64,000 nucleotides of DNA from Bacteroidales bacterium (GCA_016936355.1 JAFGYB010000020.1:1-64000); one strand, 5' to 3'. Shown: positions 39,615 through 49,150, counted from the first letter of the stretch. Notes: a model not told the origin generated them from the letters alone. Program-made: numbers and translations.

Positions 39615-42089
39615 TTAATTTTCAAAGTTCTTTGAATTCAGATCCTTCAAATATTGTTCCAAAGCCATCTCGTTGGCAATTTTTACCTCACGGGCTTTGC
39701 TGCCTTCGAAAGGCCCCACAATTCCGGCAGCTTCCAGTTGGTCAATAATACGGCCTGCCCTGTTGTACCCAAGTTTCAGCTTTCGCTGCAACAAAGAAGT
39801 AGATCCCTGCTGGGTCTGGACGATAATGCGGGCAGCATCTTCAAACAACTCGTCCCGTTCGTTGGGGTCCAGCTCTCCCACGGCTTCCGTTTCTTCATCG
39901 TTGTATTCCGGCAAATGGAAGGCATCTGGATACCCCCTCTGGAGACCAATAAAGTCGGTGACTTTCTCCACTTCATCGGTATCGATAAATGCACATTGCA
40001 ATCGCAGCAGATCGCTACCTGTGGAAAGCAACATATCGCCCCGTCCCACCAGCTGATCGGCTCCGCCCGAATCCAGAATGGTACGGGAGTCGATCTTTGA
40101 AATAACACGGTAAGCAATCCTTGCCGGGAAGTTGGCTTTGATGGTTCCGGTAATTATGTTCACCGAAGGACGCTGGGTAGCAATAATCAGGTGAATCCCT
40201 ACCGCACGAGCCAGCTGAGCCAAGCGGGTAATGGGGCTCTCCACTTCTTTACCGGCGGTCATGATCAGGTCGGCAAACTCGTCGATGACCAATACCAGAT
40301 AAGGCAGGAATCGGTGTCCGTGCAAAGGATTCAGCTTGCGTTGTTTGAATTTCTGATTGTATTCTTTCACGTTACGAACCTGTGCATCTTTCAGCAGTTC
40401 ATAACGGTTGTCCATTTCAATGCTCAGCGAATTGAGTGTACGTACTACTTTTCGTGTATCGGTAATAATGGCTTCTTCCGAATCGGGAAGCTTTGCGAGA
40501 TAGTGACGTTCAATCCGTGAATACAAAGTCAACTCCACTTTCTTTGGGTCTACCAGGATAAACTTCAGCTCCGAAGGATGCTTTCTGTACAAAAGAGAAG
40601 CAATCACAGCATTCAGCCCCACCGATTTTCCCTGTCCGGTAGCACCGGCAATCAAGATGTGCGGCATCTTAGTCAGGTCTGCCACATAACTCTCGTTGGC
40701 AATGGTTTTCCCCAAAGCCAGCGGCAGTTCCATCTTGTTATTCTGAAACCGTTCCGATTCCAGCAAGGAGCGCATTGATACCGTGGTGGGATTCTTGTTG
40801 GGAACTTCAATCCCAACCGTTCCCTTTCCGGGAATGGGGGCAATAATACGGATTCCCATGGCCGAAAGACTCAAAGCAATATCATCTTCCAGGTTTCGGA
40901 TCTTTGAAATACGAATACCGGGAGCCGGAACAATTTCATACAACGTAACTGTGGGCCCGATGGTCGCCTTGATCTTTACAATGTTGATGGAATAATGATC
41001 CAGCGTTTCCACAATTTTTTTCTTGTTCGCTTCCAGTTCCTGATGATCCACCACCACATCATCATCGTAATGCTTCAGCAGATCTATGTTGGGGAATTTA
41101 AAATCGGGAAGATCCAGTGTGGGATCAAATTCAGTATCAATCCCTTTGTGTTCTCCGGGAACAACCTTAGCTTCCTGTTTGGGAGCTTCAATGGTCAGTT
41201 CCAGATCTTCCTCCACTTGATCAGTTTCGTCACCGGCTTCTTCTGTTTCAAAGACATCCGTTCCTTCTTCCTGCTCCTCCGCTACCGGTTCCTCTTCTTT
41301 TAGGGCCTCATCTTCTTCTACAGCATATTCCACCGTATTATACAGATCTTCGGAATGATTCCGGACAGGAGTCTTCGTATCCTTGTCATCGTCCGACGGT
41401 TCCTCTTCTTTTTTCTTTCTTTTCAGGAAGGCAAAGGAAAACTTAGTATGGATCAGCCAAAGGAGGATTGGGATAAACAAAAAGATCAGAATCAGACCAA
41501 CATTTCCAATCAAACCCACCAGTTTACCGTTCAGGTAATGCCCCAGCAAACCACCAAATATATTGTCGGGATGATTGGGAAGGATGAAATTAAACACCAT
41601 GGGCAACCACAAAACACCCATCAGTAAAATGCGAAAAACCGTCCAGGCACTGAACATTTTAATCCGTGCCAGCCAGCCCAAACCCAGGTCGAAAATCAGT
41701 AATGCTACAAAATACGCACCGACACCAAAACTATACTGAATCAGCCATTTAGACAAAAATGCTCCCAGATTACCGGTCCAGTTGCGCACCAACTGAGCAT
41801 GATCGCTGAAATAATAACCCAGTCCCAGACCACGGGATACCACGTTTCCAGGATTGCTGTCGAACCAGTTCACAAAAAAGGAGGTAAATGCCAGTATCAG
41901 ATAAAGGGCGAAAAGAATAAGAAAGAAGCCTACAACCCGAATGACTCCGGGATCAATCCCTCCGAAACTGACTTTCGGATTAAGGATTTTTTTGGGAGTT
42001 CTTTCTTTCTTTTTGGGGGCTCTTTTAACCTTTGGTTCCTTCTTCTCTTTTAATTTATTTGATTTCAGCTTATTGCTTTTTGGCGGCAT
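39615..42089 (-). CDS. ftsK: DNA translocase FtsK/SpoIIIE
   Basis: FtsK pumps chromosome dimers through the septum and activates dif recombination. The protein of about 824 residues has a very basic N-terminus, four membrane helices (about residues 50-220), an acidic linker rich in E and D, and the motor with Walker A IAGATGQGKSVGLN and Walker B YLVLVIDEFADL. A C-terminal winged-helix gamma domain ends it (LLQRKLKLGYNRAGRIIDQLE), which reads KOPS-type signals. ATG 42089 (MPPKSNK) is chosen because the TACTTTTG promoter element at 42108-42115 excludes the longer frame from 42143. Confidence 0.95.
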   Translation of the reverse strand: MPPKSNKLKSNKLKEKKEPKVKRAPKKKERTPKKILNPKVSFGGIDPGVIRVVGFFLILFALYLILAFTSFFVNWFDSNPGNVVSRGLGLGYYFSDHAQLVRNWTGNLGAFLSKWLIQYSFGVGAYFVALLIFDLGLGWLARIKMFSAWTVFRILLMGVLWLPMVFNFILPNHPDNIFGGLLGHYLNGKLVGLIGNVGLILIFLFIPILLWLIHTKFSFAFLKRKKKEEEPSDDDKDTKTPVRNHSEDLYNTVEYAVEEDEALKEEEPVAEEQEEGTDVFETEEAGDETDQVEEDLELTIEAPKQEAKVVPGEHKGIDTEFDPTLDLPDFKFPNIDLLKHYDDDVVVDHQELEANKKKIVETLDHYSINIVKIKATIGPTVTLYEIVPAPGIRISKIRNLEDDIALSLSAMGIRIIAPIPGKGTVGIEVPNKNPTTVSMRSLLESERFQNNKMELPLALGKTIANESYVADLTKMPHILIAGATGQGKSVGLNAVIASLLYRKHPSELKFILVDPKKVELTLYSRIERHYLAKLPDSEEAIITDTRKVVRTLNSLSIEMDNRYELLKDAQVRNVKEYNQKFKQRKLNPLHGHRFLPYLVLVIDEFADLIMTAGKEVESPITRLAQLARAVGIHLIIATQRPSVNIITGTIKANFPARIAYRVISKIDSRTILDSGGADQLVGRGDMLLSTGSDLLRLQCAFIDTDEVEKVTDFIGLQRGYPDAFHLPEYNDEETEAVGELDPNERDELFEDAARIIVQTQQGSTSLLQRKLKLGYNRAGRIIDQLEAAGIVGPFEGSKAREVKIANEMALEQYLKDLNSKNFEN

Positions 42090-42107
42090 GGATTCATTCG
42101 TTTTATG

Positions 42108-42115
42108 CAAAAGTA
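42108..42115 (-). promoter_or_regulatory. -7 element TACTTTTG for ftsK
   Basis: Consensus TAnnTTTG on the minus strand, 18 bases before ATG 42089; it lies inside the longer reading frame and so decides the start. Confidence 0.55.
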
Positions 42116-42158
42116 AAAAATTAGTGCTTTCTTGTGCCATCACTCTGAAATTAGGAAT

Positions 42159-43490
42159 CTAAATACGATGAGTCTTCCATCTTCCTGATTTTAAATAAAG
42201 CCATGACAGTGAGACCATGAGCGTTCCGTAAAGCCACTCGGCTGTCCAAACCCAATCAACGGAACGATGAAAAACTTCCACCATCAAATGAGTATACAGC
42301 AAATACAGAAAAAGAACAAACAACTCAATCCGAAGAGAGACATTAGTTTTTCCGGTACCCGAAACACCACTGAAAAACACAAAAGCAATAGACAACAGCA
42401 GGGCTCCTATACTCACCACTTTTAATACTGGAATTCCCATCTGTATCAAACTGGTATCGTTGGTATAAATCGACAGGACGGCTTCAGGAAAGATCATTCC
42501 AAGGATGACTATCAGCAACACACTCGAAAAGGACATTACAGCAATTTTTGACAACAGATGCATTACATCCGACTTGCGTTCCTTCCCGATCAGGAAACTC
42601 ACCAGTGTATTGGCTGCTGTGGCAAATCCCCAGATGGGCATCATCAGCAAGACATAAACACTGCGGATAATGTTGGATACAGCTAATGGCCCTTTACCCA
42701 GTTTTTCCACATACAGGAAAAAGATAAACCAAACAAACAGGCTGGTGAATTGCTGAATCATGGTTGGTCCGGCCACTTTCAGAATCCTCCGCATACGCCC
42801 CCAATCAAATCGGAAGTCGCTGTACAGACCGTAGGCAGGGCGGTCGAGAAAGAATCGGGTATAGATCATAAAATACACCATTGCCGAAAACTCAGCCATT
42901 ACCGAAGCCAAAGCTGCTCCGGAGATTCCCATTTCCGGGAAACCGAAATGACCGAATATCAACAGGTAATCAAAGATGATATTTACAATGGCCAGTACAA
43001 ACGTAGTATAGGTAATCACTTTAGTTCGGGCCAGTCCCACATACAGCGAACGATAGACCACATTGACAAAAGCAAAAAAGATCCCGAAGGCCCGGAAATC
43101 CAGAAATTCCATTGTGGCCTTTTGCACATCCTGTGATTTCACCCCCAGATCCAGAATCAGAGAAGAACCGAACCGAAGAAAAAGAAAAGCCAGTACTGCC
43201 ATCCCCAACAGAAAATAGAGCGAATGGTGAAACAATTGCCCAATGGCTTTCTTGTTGCCTTCTCCCAAACGACGGGCAATCAGAATTTGTTCCCCCATAC
43301 CGAACCCCAAAGCGAGCATAAACACGGACAAATACAAAATACCGCCTAAAGCACCACCGCCCAATGCTACTTCACCTACCCTGCCCAAAAAAGCCGTATC
43401 GGTGAAATTGATCAGGTTCTGGGCTATACTCCCCAATATGATCGGGTAAGCTATTTTCCAAATCCTGCTGTATGTAATATCCTTTTGCAT
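42159..43490 (-). CDS. MATE-family efflux transporter
   Basis: This protein of about 443 residues has twelve predicted membrane segments and the two-fold repeat of MATE exporters. The N-terminal IWKIAYPIILGSIAQNLINFTDTAFLGRVG and the second-half FGMGEQILIARRLGEG and WGFATAANTLVSFLIGKE are typical. MATE proteins export cationic drugs or metabolites using Na+ or H+. The ATG at 43490 is preferred over a TTG at 43499, which overlaps a TATTTTTG element. It is divergent from ygeY; a link to purine metabolism is not shown. Confidence 0.93.
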   Translation of the reverse strand: MQKDITYSRIWKIAYPIILGSIAQNLINFTDTAFLGRVGEVALGGGALGGILYLSVFMLALGFGMGEQILIARRLGEGNKKAIGQLFHHSLYFLLGMAVLAFLFLRFGSSLILDLGVKSQDVQKATMEFLDFRAFGIFFAFVNVVYRSLYVGLARTKVITYTTFVLAIVNIIFDYLLIFGHFGFPEMGISGAALASVMAEFSAMVYFMIYTRFFLDRPAYGLYSDFRFDWGRMRRILKVAGPTMIQQFTSLFVWFIFFLYVEKLGKGPLAVSNIIRSVYVLLMMPIWGFATAANTLVSFLIGKERKSDVMHLLSKIAVMSFSSVLLIVILGMIFPEAVLSIYTNDTSLIQMGIPVLKVVSIGALLLSIAFVFFSGVSGTGKTNVSLRIELFVLFLYLLYTHLMVEVFHRSVDWVWTAEWLYGTLMVSLSWLYLKSGRWKTHRI

Positions 43491-43496
43491 GAGCGG

Positions 43497-43504
43497 CAAA
43501 AATA
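43497..43504 (-). promoter_or_regulatory. -7 element TATTTTTG, six bases before the MATE ATG
   Basis: Perfect TAnnTTTG on the minus strand. It overlaps the longer TTG start and predicts an almost leaderless transcript. Confidence 0.58.
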
Positions 43505-43725
43505 CGTCATTATCGCTTGTAAAAAAATCCCAATTCAGTATCTTTATACACTATAAACCGGGATGAGATCATCACCCGAAATTCACTTTTTTTCAAAATC
43601 GCTTCAGGAAAATTAATTTTAAGAATAATTTTCTATTTTATTACTAATATTTATTAATGAAGTCCAATTTATTCAAAGACTATCAGAATCTAATCCTGCA
43701 TAAATCAGTTTTCTCAAAATTAACT

Positions 43726-43733
43726 TACCTTTG
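43726..43733 (+). promoter_or_regulatory. -7 element TACCTTTG for ygeY-ygeW
   Basis: Consensus TAnnTTTG, 43 bases before the ygeY ATG at 43777. The longer leader than at other genes leaves room for regulation. No clear -33 TTG. Confidence 0.6.
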
Positions 43734-43776
43734 TTTCCCTTCACTAGGAAGGAATACACCAAAAAAAAGTAACCAA

Positions 43777-44964
43777 ATGGAATCATTGTTTCAAAAAATA
43801 ATGGACCTGTCTGAAAAATACAGGGACTACACGGCACAGAACCTTTCGAAGCTGGTACAGATCAAGTCGCTGAGCATGGAGGAAAATGAAGTGCAGCAGG
43901 AACTGAAACGACAGATGTTAGAAGCCGGTTTTGATGAAGTAAATATTGACGGATTGGGCAACGTGATCGGCCGCATCGGGAACGGAAAGAAAGTGCTGGC
44001 CATAGACGGACACATCGACACGGTAGACATTGGAAACATGGAAAACTGGACTTTTGATCCGCTGGGCGGAGAAATTAAAGACGGATACGTTCATGGCCGG
44101 GGCACAGTGGATCAGGAAGGCGGAATCGCCTCTTTTGTAACGGCAGGGAAGATTTTAAAGGAAATGGCCTTCGACCGGGAAATGACAGTTTATTTCGTGG
44201 GCAGTGTTATGGAAGAAGACTGCGACGGGCTTTGCTGGAAATACATTGTAGAAGAAGACAAAATTAAACCTGATTTCGTGATCAGTACGGAACCCACCAA
44301 TCTGAACATTTACCGTGGTCACCGGGGGCGCATGGAAATCCGGGTTTCCTTTAACGGAATTTCCTGCCACGGATCAGCTCCCGAACGGGGCGACAATGCC
44401 ATTTACAAAGCTTCCCGGGCAGCACTGGAAATTGAAAAACTCAACGAACGACTGGCATACGATCCTTTCCTTGGCAAAGGAACTGTGACCATTTCTGAAT
44501 TCAAGTCCGGCAGTCCTTCCCTGTGTGCGGTAGCCGACTATGCCCACCTCCACCTCGACAGAAGGCTCACCTGGGGCGAAACCAAAGAAATCGCCGTAAA
44601 AGAAGTTGAAAATGTAGTAAAAGATATGGGTGGTAAAGTAGAAGTCCTGTATTATGAGGAAACAGCCTACACCGGACTGAGGTACGGCATGGAAAAATAC
44701 TTCCCTACCTGGAAAATTCCGGAAGATCATCCGGCAGTACAAACCGGTATCAGTGCCTATAAGAACCTGTTTGATAAAGATCCGCTGGTAGACAAATGGA
44801 CTTTCTCTACGAATGGGGTCACCATCAACGGAAAATACGGCATCCCTACTATTGGGTTCGGTCCGGGCAACGAAGTAATGGCCCATGCTCCCAATGAAAA
44901 AGTACCGGTGGACGACCTGGTGAAAGCCAGCGCCTTTTACGCCGCTTATGCTTTCCTGATCTGA
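43777..44964 (+). CDS. ygeY: YgeY-type M20 hydrolase of the purine/selenium cluster
   Basis: The 395-residue M20-family amidohydrolase/peptidase has metal-site motifs AIDGHIDTVD (His and Asp), GRGTVDQEGG (bridging Asp), VMEEDCDG (catalytic Glu pair) and STEPTN, plus the dimerisation-domain motif HGSAPERGDNA. These match the YgeY 'selenium metabolism hydrolase' group. In gut bacteria ygeY is part of the gene set needed for anaerobic uric acid breakdown; its exact step is not settled. The longer frame from 43657 is excluded by the promoter at 43726-43733. ygeW follows after 19 bases, so the two form an operon ended by a terminator at 46199. Confidence 0.93.
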   Translation: MESLFQKIMDLSEKYRDYTAQNLSKLVQIKSLSMEENEVQQELKRQMLEAGFDEVNIDGLGNVIGRIGNGKKVLAIDGHIDTVDIGNMENWTFDPLGGEIKDGYVHGRGTVDQEGGIASFVTAGKILKEMAFDREMTVYFVGSVMEEDCDGLCWKYIVEEDKIKPDFVISTEPTNLNIYRGHRGRMEIRVSFNGISCHGSAPERGDNAIYKASRAALEIEKLNERLAYDPFLGKGTVTISEFKSGSPSLCAVADYAHLHLDRRLTWGETKEIAVKEVENVVKDMGGKVEVLYYEETAYTGLRYGMEKYFPTWKIPEDHPAVQTGISAYKNLFDKDPLVDKWTFSTNGVTINGKYGIPTIGFGPGNEVMAHAPNEKVPVDDLVKASAFYAAYAFLI

Positions 44965-44983
44965 TTTATTTAAACAAGACACG

Positions 44984-46171
44984 ATGAATATTCAACAACA
45001 AATAGAAGAATTAAAGACACTGAAGACCGGTTTATACGGACATGATTTCTTATTGACGTGGGAAAAAACCACCGATGAACTGAAAGCTATTCTGGATATT
45101 GCCCAGATACTGAAAGACATGCGCGGCGAGAACATATCTCCCCGTTTGTTTGATTCAGGACTAGCGATTTCTCAGTTCCGGGACAACAGTACCCGCACCC
45201 GTTTTTCCTTTGCTTCGGCAGCCAATCTACTGGGACTGGAAATTCAGGACCTGGACGAGGGGAAATCCCAGATTGCCCACGGAGAAACTGTACGTGAGAC
45301 CGCTAACATGATCTCTTTCCTGGCTGATTTTATCGGAATCCGGGACGATATGTTTCTGGGAGAAGGCAACAAATACATGCGCGAAGTAGGCGAAGCCCTC
45401 GACGATGGTTTTGCTACCGGCGTACTCCCCCACCGTCCCGGGATTATCAACCTGCAATGCGATATTGACCATCCTACTCAATCCATGGCCGATCTGCTGC
45501 ACCTTAAAAACGAATGGGGTGGCCTGGAAAACCTGAAAGGTAAAAAGATGGTGATGAGCTGGGCTTATTCGCCCAGCTACGGCAAACCACTTTCGGTTCC
45601 ACAAGGGATTATTGGACTCATGTCACGCTTCGGAATGGATATCGAACTGGCCTATCCCGAAGGCTACGAACTCATCCCGGAGGTGGTAGAGCTGGCAGGT
45701 AAACAAGCCAAAGCCAGTGGTGGCAGCTTTAAGATTAGTCATTCCATGAAAGAAGCGGTGAAAGGCGCCGACATTGTGTATCCCAAAAGCTGGGCTCCGT
45801 TCCACATTATGCAGCAACGCACCGAACTGCTGAAAGCAAACAACCGGCCCGGACTGGAAGCATTGGAGAAAACATGTCTGGCAGAAAACGCGCGTTTCAA
45901 AGACTGGGAATACAACGAAGACATGATGCGCCGCACCAAAAACGGAGAGGCGCTGTACATGCACTGTCTGCCAGCCGACATTTCAGGCATATCCTGCAAA
46001 GAAGGCGAAGTAGCCGGCGATGTTTTTGAACAGTACCGTATTAAAACTTACCTGGAAGCAGGGTATAAACCATATATCATCGCCGCGATGATGTTGTCGC
46101 AGCGATTTGAAAGCCCAGCACATATTCTGGGAAAGATATTGGAACAGAACCGTAAACGGGTACTGTTCTGA
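44984..46171 (+). CDS. ygeW: YgeW-type knotted carbamoyltransferase
   Basis: The 395-residue enzyme belongs to the aspartate/ornithine carbamoyltransferase superfamily. The carbamoyl-phosphate site DNSTRTRFSFASA, LDEGKSQIAHGETVRET, MVMSWAYSPSYGKPL and HCLPADISG are visible. This pattern, rather than that of ArgF or PyrB, matches YgeW. By family and context it probably works in the phosphorolytic direction, releasing carbamoyl phosphate from a ureido product of purine breakdown for ATP formation; this is inference. It is in an operon with ygeY. Confidence 0.93.
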   Translation: MNIQQQIEELKTLKTGLYGHDFLLTWEKTTDELKAILDIAQILKDMRGENISPRLFDSGLAISQFRDNSTRTRFSFASAANLLGLEIQDLDEGKSQIAHGETVRETANMISFLADFIGIRDDMFLGEGNKYMREVGEALDDGFATGVLPHRPGIINLQCDIDHPTQSMADLLHLKNEWGGLENLKGKKMVMSWAYSPSYGKPLSVPQGIIGLMSRFGMDIELAYPEGYELIPEVVELAGKQAKASGGSFKISHSMKEAVKGADIVYPKSWAPFHIMQQRTELLKANNRPGLEALEKTCLAENARFKDWEYNEDMMRRTKNGEALYMHCLPADISGISCKEGEVAGDVFEQYRIKTYLEAGYKPYIIAAMMLSQRFESPAHILGKILEQNRKRVLF

Positions 46172-46198
46172 TTTGGGATTTGTTTTATTTATTTGTTT

Positions 46199-46241
46199 AA
46201 ACCCGACGTTTTTCTTTGAAAAATGTCGGGTTTGGTTTTTT
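46199..46241 (+). terminator. intrinsic terminator after ygeW
   Basis: AAACCCGAC (46199-46207) pairs with GTCGGGTTT (46225-46233), the inner TTTT/AAAA pairs extend the stem, and a T-tract follows at 46236-46241. It separates the ygeY-ygeW operon from the next gene. Confidence 0.85.
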
Positions 46242-46315
46242 ATGGCATTAGAAACCCAATTTTTCCTTACTTTGTAGGTATAGAAATTTAGTCATCATTC
46301 ACACCGCAAAACAAC

Positions 46316-47320
46316 ATGATCAAATACCTGCTCAACTGGTTTGTGTATGCAGTAAATGGTTTCTGGTTGTTGTTCAGACTGTACGAGCAGAAAAAATTCA
46401 TGAAGAGAATTCTCAATTCTGACCTGGCTCCATTCATTGAACATCACGATGAAAGCCTGGACGAAAGAGATTTTTCTAAAATCAGGAAGTATTACGGACT
46501 GGCTGTACCCGGAGTATTGGGGGAAGCATTTGCACTGTTGCGCGGGAAAAAAATGACTCTCTCCGAACGGAGTGCACTGACTTACCTCGGGGGACTCACC
46601 GGTCTGGCTGACGATTTTTTTGACAAAACCCAGACAAGAGACCAACATATTTTATCCTTAATCAAAGACGAAAAAGATGTTAACATCCGGGGTTCAAATG
46701 AAGAGCTATTCATGACCTTGTACAGGAAAGCCCTTTCCTTTTCAATCCACAGGGAAGAGATTATTACCCGTTGCCTTGAGGTATTTGAAGCACAGATCGA
46801 CAGTAAAAAACAAAGCTCCCCTTCCATTACACAGGATGAGATCAAAAATATAACCTATAGAAAGGGAGGCAGTTCTCTGGTTTTTTACCGGGCTGCCATG
46901 GATCACAGCTTAGATTCTGAAGAAATGAAAATGCTTCACGCTTTAGGTAGTCTGTTCCAACTGGAGAATGATATTTTCGATGTTTACAAGGACCATAAAA
47001 ATAATATACAGACTTTGGTTACTACGGAAACCCGGATGCAGGATCTGCAAAAAAAATATCGGTCACTCATACGCGAATTTATACAAAGTGTTGACCAGCT
47101 AGCTTATTCCTCAAAAAACAAAAAACAGTTTATTCGTCTCATCCTTGTGGTGATCAGTCGGGGTTGTGTGGCCCTTCGTCAGCTAAAGAAAAATCAGAAA
47201 AAGAGTCAACAGGTTTTTGCCATCGACCAGTACGAAAGAAAGGACCTTATCTGCGATATGGAGAAGCTTCCCAATATCTTTCGCACCACCCATTATTTCG
47301 CCAAAGTTAATCCGAGGTGA
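46316..47320 (+). CDS. class I isoprenoid-synthase-fold protein
   Basis: This 334-residue protein is mainly helical with a hydrophobic N-terminus (residues 1-22). A first Asp-rich motif DDFFD lies at 99-103 and a second, NDIFDVYKD, at 218-226, spaced as in trans-prenyl transferases and related terpenoid enzymes. YRKGGSSLVFYRAAMD at 181-196 resembles the K-x-G/A-x-L helix of such enzymes. The first motif would hold magnesium and diphosphate. Substrate unknown; squalene/phytoene-type condensation, prenyl elongation and terpene cyclisation are all possible. It precedes a SAM methyltransferase by 161 bases on the same strand. Assignment rests on motifs read by eye. Confidence 0.6.
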   Translation: MIKYLLNWFVYAVNGFWLLFRLYEQKKFMKRILNSDLAPFIEHHDESLDERDFSKIRKYYGLAVPGVLGEAFALLRGKKMTLSERSALTYLGGLTGLADDFFDKTQTRDQHILSLIKDEKDVNIRGSNEELFMTLYRKALSFSIHREEIITRCLEVFEAQIDSKKQSSPSITQDEIKNITYRKGGSSLVFYRAAMDHSLDSEEMKMLHALGSLFQLENDIFDVYKDHKNNIQTLVTTETRMQDLQKKYRSLIREFIQSVDQLAYSSKNKKQFIRLILVVISRGCVALRQLKKNQKKSQQVFAIDQYERKDLICDMEKLPNIFRTTHYFAKVNPR

Positions 47321-47481
47321 TGCTAAATAAAGTATTCGGTAATTCATTTTCCGGAAAACAAATGATGACTCATTGTGCTTATTTGCCAACGATAAGAACT
47401 ATTTTTTAATCGAAAACACACAAACTTGCCCGGATAAAAAAAGGCTTACAGTTATATATGTTAATGAAGATATCTTAGAAT

Positions 47482-48420
47482 ATGAATGAGAATACTATTG
47501 AAATAAATGACAAAGAACTAAAGAAATATTGTCGTAAAATTTATACGGTCGTTGGGGAAAAATTAATCAAAGAGGAGCAGGTCTCCAGTGAAATAGTCAG
47601 TAACTACTATTCCAAATCAGCTTTTTACTACAAAAAGTTTCATTCGCCGGAGGGAGCCATACATCTCCCCGTTTCATTTTCTGAAAAAGAATCCCATGGC
47701 GAAAAATTGTTATATCAGGCAAAATCCATTGATAAAATCATCAATACCCATAACTATTCCAATATTTTGGAACTGGGATGTGGGATGGGGTTTAATACAA
47801 ACTACCTGGCCAAAAAAAATCCCGGAAAAAAATTTACCGGGGTTGATCTTACAGCGGATAACATCAAACAGGCTAAAAAAAACGCAACAGACTCAGATAA
47901 TAGTATTTTTCTCCAAGGCGATTTTGATGATCCTGAAACAATCCAGGGAAAATACGATTTAATTTTTGCGGTTGAAACGCTTTGTCATTCCAACAACCTT
48001 ATTGAACTTATTTTGAATTATCGCGACAAATTAGCTGATAATGGCAGAATGATAATATTTGATGCCTATGTAAAAAAAGATGCGAAAGTGTTGAAAGGTG
48101 AATTTGAACAAAAAGCTTATCATTTGTTGTTGTGGGGATTTGCGTTGAATCAATTTCAAAAAATGAGCGATATCCTGGATGCAGAAAAGCTAATATCCAT
48201 CGAAAGTATAACTGACTATACCGTAAACGTGGCGCCAAATGCCATTGTATTTCAAAAAGCGGCAATCAAAGTCCTGCGTTTTCATCTATTCCTTAAATTA
48301 CTGCTCAAAACCGGAATCGTATCAATAGCCTTCATAAAGCAACTGAGCGCCGGTTTATTTGGCCCCTATTTTGGTCATACCGGTTACCTGGGATATTATA
48401 AAATAGTGATCACAAAATAA
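47482..48420 (+). CDS. class I SAM-dependent methyltransferase
   Basis: The 312-residue protein has SAM-binding motif I ILELGCGMGFNTNYLAKK near residue 95, an acidic residue after it (FTGVDLTADNI), and motif IV YDLIFAVETLCHS. The segment before the fold, YYSKSAFYYKKFHSPEGAIHLPVSF, is a substrate lid similar to those of small-molecule methyltransferases. The C-terminal 60 residues are hydrophobic and may bind a lipid-like substrate or a membrane. Position after an isoprenoid-synthase-like gene suggests methylation of a terpenoid. Codon use looks more AT-rich than neighbours, a sign of possible transfer. Confidence 0.82.
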   Translation: MNENTIEINDKELKKYCRKIYTVVGEKLIKEEQVSSEIVSNYYSKSAFYYKKFHSPEGAIHLPVSFSEKESHGEKLLYQAKSIDKIINTHNYSNILELGCGMGFNTNYLAKKNPGKKFTGVDLTADNIKQAKKNATDSDNSIFLQGDFDDPETIQGKYDLIFAVETLCHSNNLIELILNYRDKLADNGRMIIFDAYVKKDAKVLKGEFEQKAYHLLLWGFALNQFQKMSDILDAEKLISIESITDYTVNVAPNAIVFQKAAIKVLRFHLFLKLLLKTGIVSIAFIKQLSAGLFGPYFGHTGYLGYYKIVITK

Positions 48421-48515
48421 ACTGCCCTGAGCATAGATCTAACGCAAGTAAATACTGGCACGAATGAATGAGTCACTCATTACCGGATGAAAATACTGAC
48501 GGATCACATCATCCA

Positions 48516-48767
48516 TCACTTATAAATAATCTTGTAACCCATGATAATCACTGCAAAACAGAGTGTCACCGCATTGGCGACAAGTATAGGAATATCATCC
48601 GTGACAATACCATAAATAAACCATAACAATACTCCTGTTGAAAACATGAGGTACATAACAAGAGATATTCCTTGTGTATTTCGGGTTCGGATTGTTTTTA
48701 TTGCCTGTGGGACAAATGATGCGGTGGTTAAAATTGCGGCCACGTATCCAATGAATTGTTCGATCAT
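48516..48767 (-). CDS. SemiSWEET sugar transporter
   Basis: SemiSWEETs are three-helix proteins that dimerise to make a sugar uniporter. The 83-residue protein has the family's PQ-loop motif SFVPQAIKTIRTRNTQGIS in helix 1 and WFIYG in helix 2. The long reading frame from 48887 adds 40 residues without resemblance to the family; ATG 48767 (MIEQFIGYVA) gives the normal length. It is unrelated in function to the genes on both sides. Confidence 0.9.
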   Translation of the reverse strand: MIEQFIGYVAAILTTASFVPQAIKTIRTRNTQGISLVMYLMFSTGVLLWFIYGIVTDDIPILVANAVTLCFAVIIMGYKIIYK

Positions 48768-49150
48768 CTTCCATGAATCATTTTGTTCCGGCAAAAATAG
48801 TTTTAATCCGTTAACACATCCAACAGGTACCTTTACAGCGGGAAATAACGCACTGATTGTTGAATTTGCTGCCCGAAATAATGCCACAGTATATCTGAAA
48901 AGCGTTTTTAATTCTGTAACCGGGTAGATGCAGACCTATTAAAGCTGAGAGAATAGCAAAAGAATATACGATGTTGACTTTCAAAGCCAATTTCAAAGGT
49001 GAATGCTTAGGATACAAAAGTGCAGGAAAGTCTACCGTCTGGGAACAAGAACGACGAAATTATCATGTTACAGGGAGCAGACGAAGAAGGCTTCATTTTT
49101 TTGATACAGAGACCAAAGAAATCCTAACCACAGTAAATAAGGAATAGTTT
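48768..49150. other. gene-poor stretch with one short open frame
   Basis: This 383-base gap between the SemiSWEET and ssnA genes holds no recognised gene. One plus-strand frame, 48971-49147, stays open for 58 codons, starts MLTFKANFKGECLGYKS and ends in TVNKE. It is rich in Lys and Arg and matches nothing I know; it may be a gene remnant or chance. A further plus-strand frame running to 48927 overlaps the SemiSWEET gene and is probably a shadow. I see no hairpin terminator or clear promoter for ssnA here. Confidence 0.35.
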
